Shown: piece by piece, positions 32,475 to 35,073 of the stretch
How the letters are laid out: every line of letters begins with the position of its first letter
How positions within the stretch are numbered: position 1 is the stretch's first letter
Assembly (NCBI GenBank): GCA_019119495.1
Contig: DWWX01000030.1
Coordinates: forward strand, 1 to 35,073
Direction: 5' to 3'
DNA length: 35,073 nt
Source of the DNA: Candidatus Gemmiger stercorigallinarum
Lineage (GTDB): Bacteria; Bacillota; Clostridia; Oscillospirales; Ruminococcaceae
Notes under the pieces: model-generated
What the model was told of the DNA's origin: nothing
The model's input: only the letters and a program-made list of their open reading frames with translations
The model's database searches: none
Program-made: the position numbers and the translations under genes

Positions 32475-33680
32475 ATGAAAGTCCTGGTTATCAACTGTGG
32501 TTCTTCCAGCCTGAAGTACCAGCTGATCGAGATGGAAGGCGAAAAGGTGCTGTGCAAAGGCCTGTGCGAGCGCATCGGCATGGAAAGCAGCATGATCACC
32601 CACGAAGCCAACGGCGACAAGCGCACCACCCCCGCCATCTTCCCCACCCACACCGAGGCGTTCACCGAGCTGGTCAAGAAGATGACCACCGGCGATGGCA
32701 AAGTCATCGACAGCATCGACGAGATCGACGCCATCGGCCACCGCGTGGTCCACGGCGGCGAGAAGTTCAAGAAAAGCTGCCTGATCACCCCGGAGGTCAT
32801 CTCGGCCATCCGCGACCTGAGCTCGCTGGCGCCGCTGCACAACCCCGCCGCCATCCTGGGCATTGAGGCCAGCTACAAGGTCTTTGGCGACAAGCCCAAC
32901 ATCGCCGTGTTCGACACTGCGTTCCACAGCACCATGCCCCCCAAGGCTTACATGTACGCCATCCCCTACGAATACTACGAGAAGTACGGCGTCCGCCGCT
33001 ACGGCTTCCACGGCACCAGCCACAAGTATGTCAGCCACCGCGCCGCCGAGTTCCTGGAGGAGCCGATCGAGCGCCTGAAGCTGATCACCTGCCACCTGGG
33101 CAACGGCAGCTCCATCGCCGCCGTTGACCAGGGCCGCGTGGTGGACACCTCCATGGGCATGACCCCGCTGGCCGGCCTGATGATGGGCACCCGCTGCGGC
33201 GACCTGGACCCCTCGGTGGTCAACTACCTGAAGTACACGCTGGACATCACCGGCCACGAGCTGGACGAGATCCTGAACAAAAAGTCCGGCCTGCTGGGCA
33301 TCTCCGGCGTTTCCAGTGACAAGCGCGACGTGGAAAAGGCCGCCAAGGAAGGCAACCCCCGCGCCCAGCTGGCCAGCGATATGCTGAACTACCAGATCAA
33401 AAAGACCATCGGCAGCTACATCGCGGCCATGGGCGGCGTGGACGCCATCGTGTTCACCGGCGGCATCGGCGAGCATGACGCCGACTCCCGTGCCAAGATC
33501 TGCCACCACATGGACTGGCTGGGCATCCGCATCGACACCGATAAGAACAAGAGCATCCGGGGCGATGTGTGCGAGATCACGGCCTGGGGCGCCAAGGTGC
33601 GCACCCTGGTCATCGCCACCAACGAGGAGCTGATGATCGCCCGCGATACCAAGGAAGTGCTGGAGAAGAACGCCGGCTGA
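32475..33680 (+). CDS. ackA: Acetate kinase
   Basis: Converts acetyl phosphate and ADP to acetate and ATP, the energy-yielding end of fermentation, in the cytosol. 401 aa, normal length. Family motifs: NCGSSSLKYQ near the N-terminus, GHRVVHGGE, DTAFHSTMP, RRYGFHGTSHKYVSHRA, CHLGNGSSIAAV, DTSMGMTPLAGLMMGTR, and FTGGIGEHD. ATG at 32475 was chosen for AAGGAGG about 11 bases upstream and the exact family N-terminus. An open frame upstream belongs to the leader. No pta next to it. Codons are strongly biased to C-ending forms, which suggests high expression. Confidence 0.98.
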   Translation: MKVLVINCGSSSLKYQLIEMEGEKVLCKGLCERIGMESSMITHEANGDKRTTPAIFPTHTEAFTELVKKMTTGDGKVIDSIDEIDAIGHRVVHGGEKFKKSCLITPEVISAIRDLSSLAPLHNPAAILGIEASYKVFGDKPNIAVFDTAFHSTMPPKAYMYAIPYEYYEKYGVRRYGFHGTSHKYVSHRAAEFLEEPIERLKLITCHLGNGSSIAAVDQGRVVDTSMGMTPLAGLMMGTRCGDLDPSVVNYLKYTLDITGHELDEILNKKSGLLGISGVSSDKRDVEKAAKEGNPRAQLASDMLNYQIKKTIGSYIAAMGGVDAIVFTGGIGEHDADSRAKICHHMDWLGIRIDTDKNKSIRGDVCEITAWGAKVRTLVIATNEELMIARDTKEVLEKNAG

Positions 33681-33724
33681 ACGGCGGCTGTCCCCGCGTC
33701 TGATATGGAAGATTGATGCACCCG

Positions 33725-33757
33725 AGATCACACGTCTGCACAGGCGTGTGATCTTTT
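33725..33757 (+). terminator. Terminator of ackA
   Basis: Perfect 10-bp stem AGATCACACG (33725-33734) with 33745-33754, 10-base loop, TTTT following, 45 bases after the ackA stop. Confidence 0.9.
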
Positions 33758-34022
33758 CTGTACAGGCCCGGCACAAATGCTGAAAACTGCGTTTTTTCGA
33801 CAAATGAAAAGTGTGTCTTATGTTGCACAAAACAGAATTTCCCGCTTCTGGGGCTGATTTTTGGTTGACAAAACGAGCAAAGCAGGGTACAATAAGGAAG
33901 TCCTCGCTTTATGAGGATAGAACATGCTTCAAGCCCCTGGCAAGCTGACGATCGGCGCCCCAAAACCAAGGTGTAGTTCCAATCCTTCCGCGGGCAAGCA
34001 CAAAACAAGAGGAGATACAACG
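33758..34022 (+). promoter_or_regulatory. Promoter and long leader of the zinc-ribbon gene
   Basis: After the ackA terminator comes an AT-richer stretch, then promoter TTGACA (33865-33870), 17-base spacer, TACAAT (33888-33893). The transcript should begin near 33900, at a small hairpin TCCTC-7-GAGGA (33901-33917). The leader then runs about 120 bases to the ATG at 34023. The frame is open from an ATG at 33924. Apart from the hairpin I see no riboswitch class I can name. Confidence 0.75.
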
Positions 34023-34316
34023 ATGTTTGAAGACAAGACTTTAGTTTGCAAGGACTGCGGCAAGGAGTTTGTTTGGACTGCTGGCGAGCAGGAGTTCTAT
34101 GCATCCCGTGGCTTTGAGAACCAGCCCCAGCGCTGCAAGGCTTGCCGTGATGCCCGCAAGAACGGCGTCCGCCCCGCCGGCACCGGCGAGCGCAAGATGT
34201 ACGACGCTGTCTGCGCTTCCTGCGGCAAGGCCTGCAAGGTGCCCTTCCAGCCCCGCGAGGACCGTCCGGTCTACTGCTCTGACTGCTTCGCACGCATCAA
34301 GCAGAACCAGAACTAA
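34023..34316 (+). CDS. CxxC zinc-ribbon protein (CxxC-x17-CxxC family)
   Basis: 97 aa, four CxxC pairs. The N-terminal half is CKDC ... CKAC with the EFVWTAGEQEFYASRGF core of the probable zinc-ribbon family. The C-terminal half has CASC, exactly 17 residues, then CSDC, matching the CxxC-x17-CxxC family. It should bind two zinc ions; function is unknown, with nucleic-acid or protein contact plausible. ATG at 34023 has GAGGAGA about 7 bases upstream. An in-frame ATG at 33924 with GAGGA 6 bases before would add 33 residues with no zinc motif. A strong promoter and a good terminator make it a single-gene unit that is probably well expressed. Confidence 0.9.
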   Translation: MFEDKTLVCKDCGKEFVWTAGEQEFYASRGFENQPQRCKACRDARKNGVRPAGTGERKMYDAVCASCGKACKVPFQPREDRPVYCSDCFARIKQNQN

Positions 34317-34327
34317 GTTTGCAGTGC

Positions 34328-34363
34328 AAGGGCCTCTGCCGTCAAGCGGCGGGGGCCCTTTTT
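34328..34363 (+). terminator. Terminator of the zinc-ribbon gene
   Basis: Stem AAGGGCC (34328-34334) pairs with GGCCCTT (34354-34360), with further GC pairing inside (TGCCG/CGGC region). TTTTT spans the 3' side. It begins 11 bases past the stop codon. Confidence 0.9.
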
Positions 34364-34376
34364 GTGACCCGGTTAC

Positions 34377-34405
34377 TTGTAAACCGGCGGGTTTTGGGGT
34401 ATAGT
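34377..34405 (+). promoter_or_regulatory. Promoter of the DUF1858-trmK pair
   Basis: TTGTAA (34377-34382), 17-base spacer, TATAGT (34400-34405), about 60 bases before the ATG at 34465. Confidence 0.7.
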
Positions 34406-34464
34406 AGAAGCGTACAAAAGGGGCCGGCGGCCCCATATGCCAGACAGAGAAAGGACGAAAGTTC

Positions 34465-34719
34465 ATGTTTGATATTTTCAACAGCATCCGCAGCCACAGC
34501 GACGGGCCCTTCCAGGTGACCCGCCAGACCATCATCGGCGATATTCTGGACCTGGACAACACCACCGCGCCCTATTTTTTGGAGATCGGGATGCACTGCC
34601 TGGGCTGCCCTGCTTCCCGCGGGGAGAGCATCGAGGAGGCCTGCGCCGTCCATGGCGTGGACTGTGACGCCCTGATCCAGAAGCTGAACGACCACCTGGC
34701 AGCCAAGGCCAAGGCCTGA
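34465..34719 (+). CDS. DUF1858 redox-disulfide domain protein
   Basis: 84 aa, a stand-alone DUF1858 domain (the 'hybrid cluster protein-associated redox disulfide' family). It contains TIIGDILDLD, then YFLEIGMHCLGCPASRGESIEEA with a CxxC pair (HCLGC), and an Ala/Lys-rich end. Such proteins are thought to have a redox or metal role; the partner is unknown. ATG has AAGGA upstream. Its TGA shares a base with the ATG of trmK, so the two are translationally coupled. Confidence 0.9.
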   Translation: MFDIFNSIRSHSDGPFQVTRQTIIGDILDLDNTTAPYFLEIGMHCLGCPASRGESIEEACAVHGVDCDALIQKLNDHLAAKAKA

Positions 34720-35073
34720 TGGCTCTGGACGCACGGCTGGCGGCCGCGGCGGAGCTGTGCCGGCCGGGTCTGCCGGTGGCGGATGTGGGCTGCGACCACG
34801 GCTATCTGGGCATTTATCTCGTGCAGCAGGGAATTGCCCGGACGGTGGCAGCAATGGATCTCCGCCGGGAGCCGCTGGAGACGGCACGCCGGAACGCGCA
34901 GCGCTTCGGCACGGCGGAACAGATGACGTTCACAGTTTGCGACGGGCTGACCTGCCTGGAAGCCGGGCAGGTCGACACTGTCGCCTGTGCAGGCATGGGC
35001 GGCGATACCATCGCCGGCATTCTGGAGGCGTGTCCCTGGTTTAAGGACGAGGAGGTCACGTGGATCCTGCAGC
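34719..35073 (+). CDS. trmK: tRNA (adenine(22)-N(1))-methyltransferase TrmK, N-terminal part
   Basis: SAM-dependent enzyme that methylates A22 of tRNA. The first 118 codons are present; the rest is past the window end. SAM motif I is VADVGCDHGYLGIYL and motif II region AAMDLRREPLETARRN; the TrmK-type catalytic segment is CAGMGGDTIAGIL. ATG at 34719 overlaps the stop of the DUF1858 gene (TGATG) and has AAGGCC-type purines rather than a strong ribosome-binding site, fitting coupled translation. Confidence 0.93.
   Translation, partial: MALDARLAAAAELCRPGLPVADVGCDHGYLGIYLVQQGIARTVAAMDLRREPLETARRNAQRFGTAEQMTFTVCDGLTCLEAGQVDTVACAGMGGDTIAGILEACPWFKDEEVTWILQ

Overview
The window is a GC-rich, densely coded chromosomal segment of a low-oxygen Gram-positive bacterium of the class Clostridia. 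The Firmicutes-type replicative polymerase PolC, a sortase-anchored surface protein, the MEP isoprenoid genes beside PolC, TmcAL (YlbM) and TrmK all point there. The GC-rich codon use and the Hyp hydrogenase-maturation set suggest a gut Oscillospiraceae/Ruminococcaceae member, perhaps near Faecalibacterium, Gemmiger or Subdoligranulum. The genus is an inference, not something the sequence proves.

Layout. 1-290: minus-strand tRNA cluster (Gly, Val, Asp, Phe; Phe is cut by the window edge) behind its own promoter. 447-11802: a long minus-strand housekeeping run, in transcription order pyrH, frr, cdsA, dxr, rseP, ispG, a small membrane protein, polC and a second membrane protein. It couples nucleotide, ribosome-recycling, lipid, isoprenoid, membrane-proteolysis and replication genes. 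uppS, which often sits between frr and cdsA, is missing there. 12072-18345: a divergent plus-strand hydrogenase-maturation operon hypABFCDE followed by an O6-methylguanine methyltransferase, without any hydrogenase structural gene. 18512-22330: a large minus-strand surface protein with signal peptide, VWA domain, isopeptide-type pilin domain and an IPQTG sorting signal. 22681-24305: minus-strand tRNA-Thr, the rpsF-ssb-rpsR operon with a structured leader, and tRNA-Ser, each with near-consensus promoters and hairpin terminators.

24475-26931: a minus-strand ABC importer of the NitT/TauT (SsuABC-like) type, divergent from a Crp/Fnr-family regulator (27107-27802) that is followed by a GT2 membrane glycosyltransferase and a flavin-reductase-like protein. 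29691-32256: minus-strand GltD/NfnB-like FAD oxidoreductase and tmcAL, divergent from ackA (acetate kinase). 34023-35073: a CxxC zinc-ribbon protein with a long leader, a DUF1858 redox-disulfide protein, and the start of trmK, cut by the window end.

I see no CRISPR array, transposase, integrase, phage gene or rRNA. The window reads as core chromosome. The best candidates for something new are regulatory or architectural: the 5'-terminal hairpin and possible dual start of the zinc-ribbon gene, the rpsF leader, the Fnr-like palindrome at the ABC/regulator promoter, and the low-complexity insertion inside the surface protein's isopeptide domain. I did not find a clearly novel multi-gene system.
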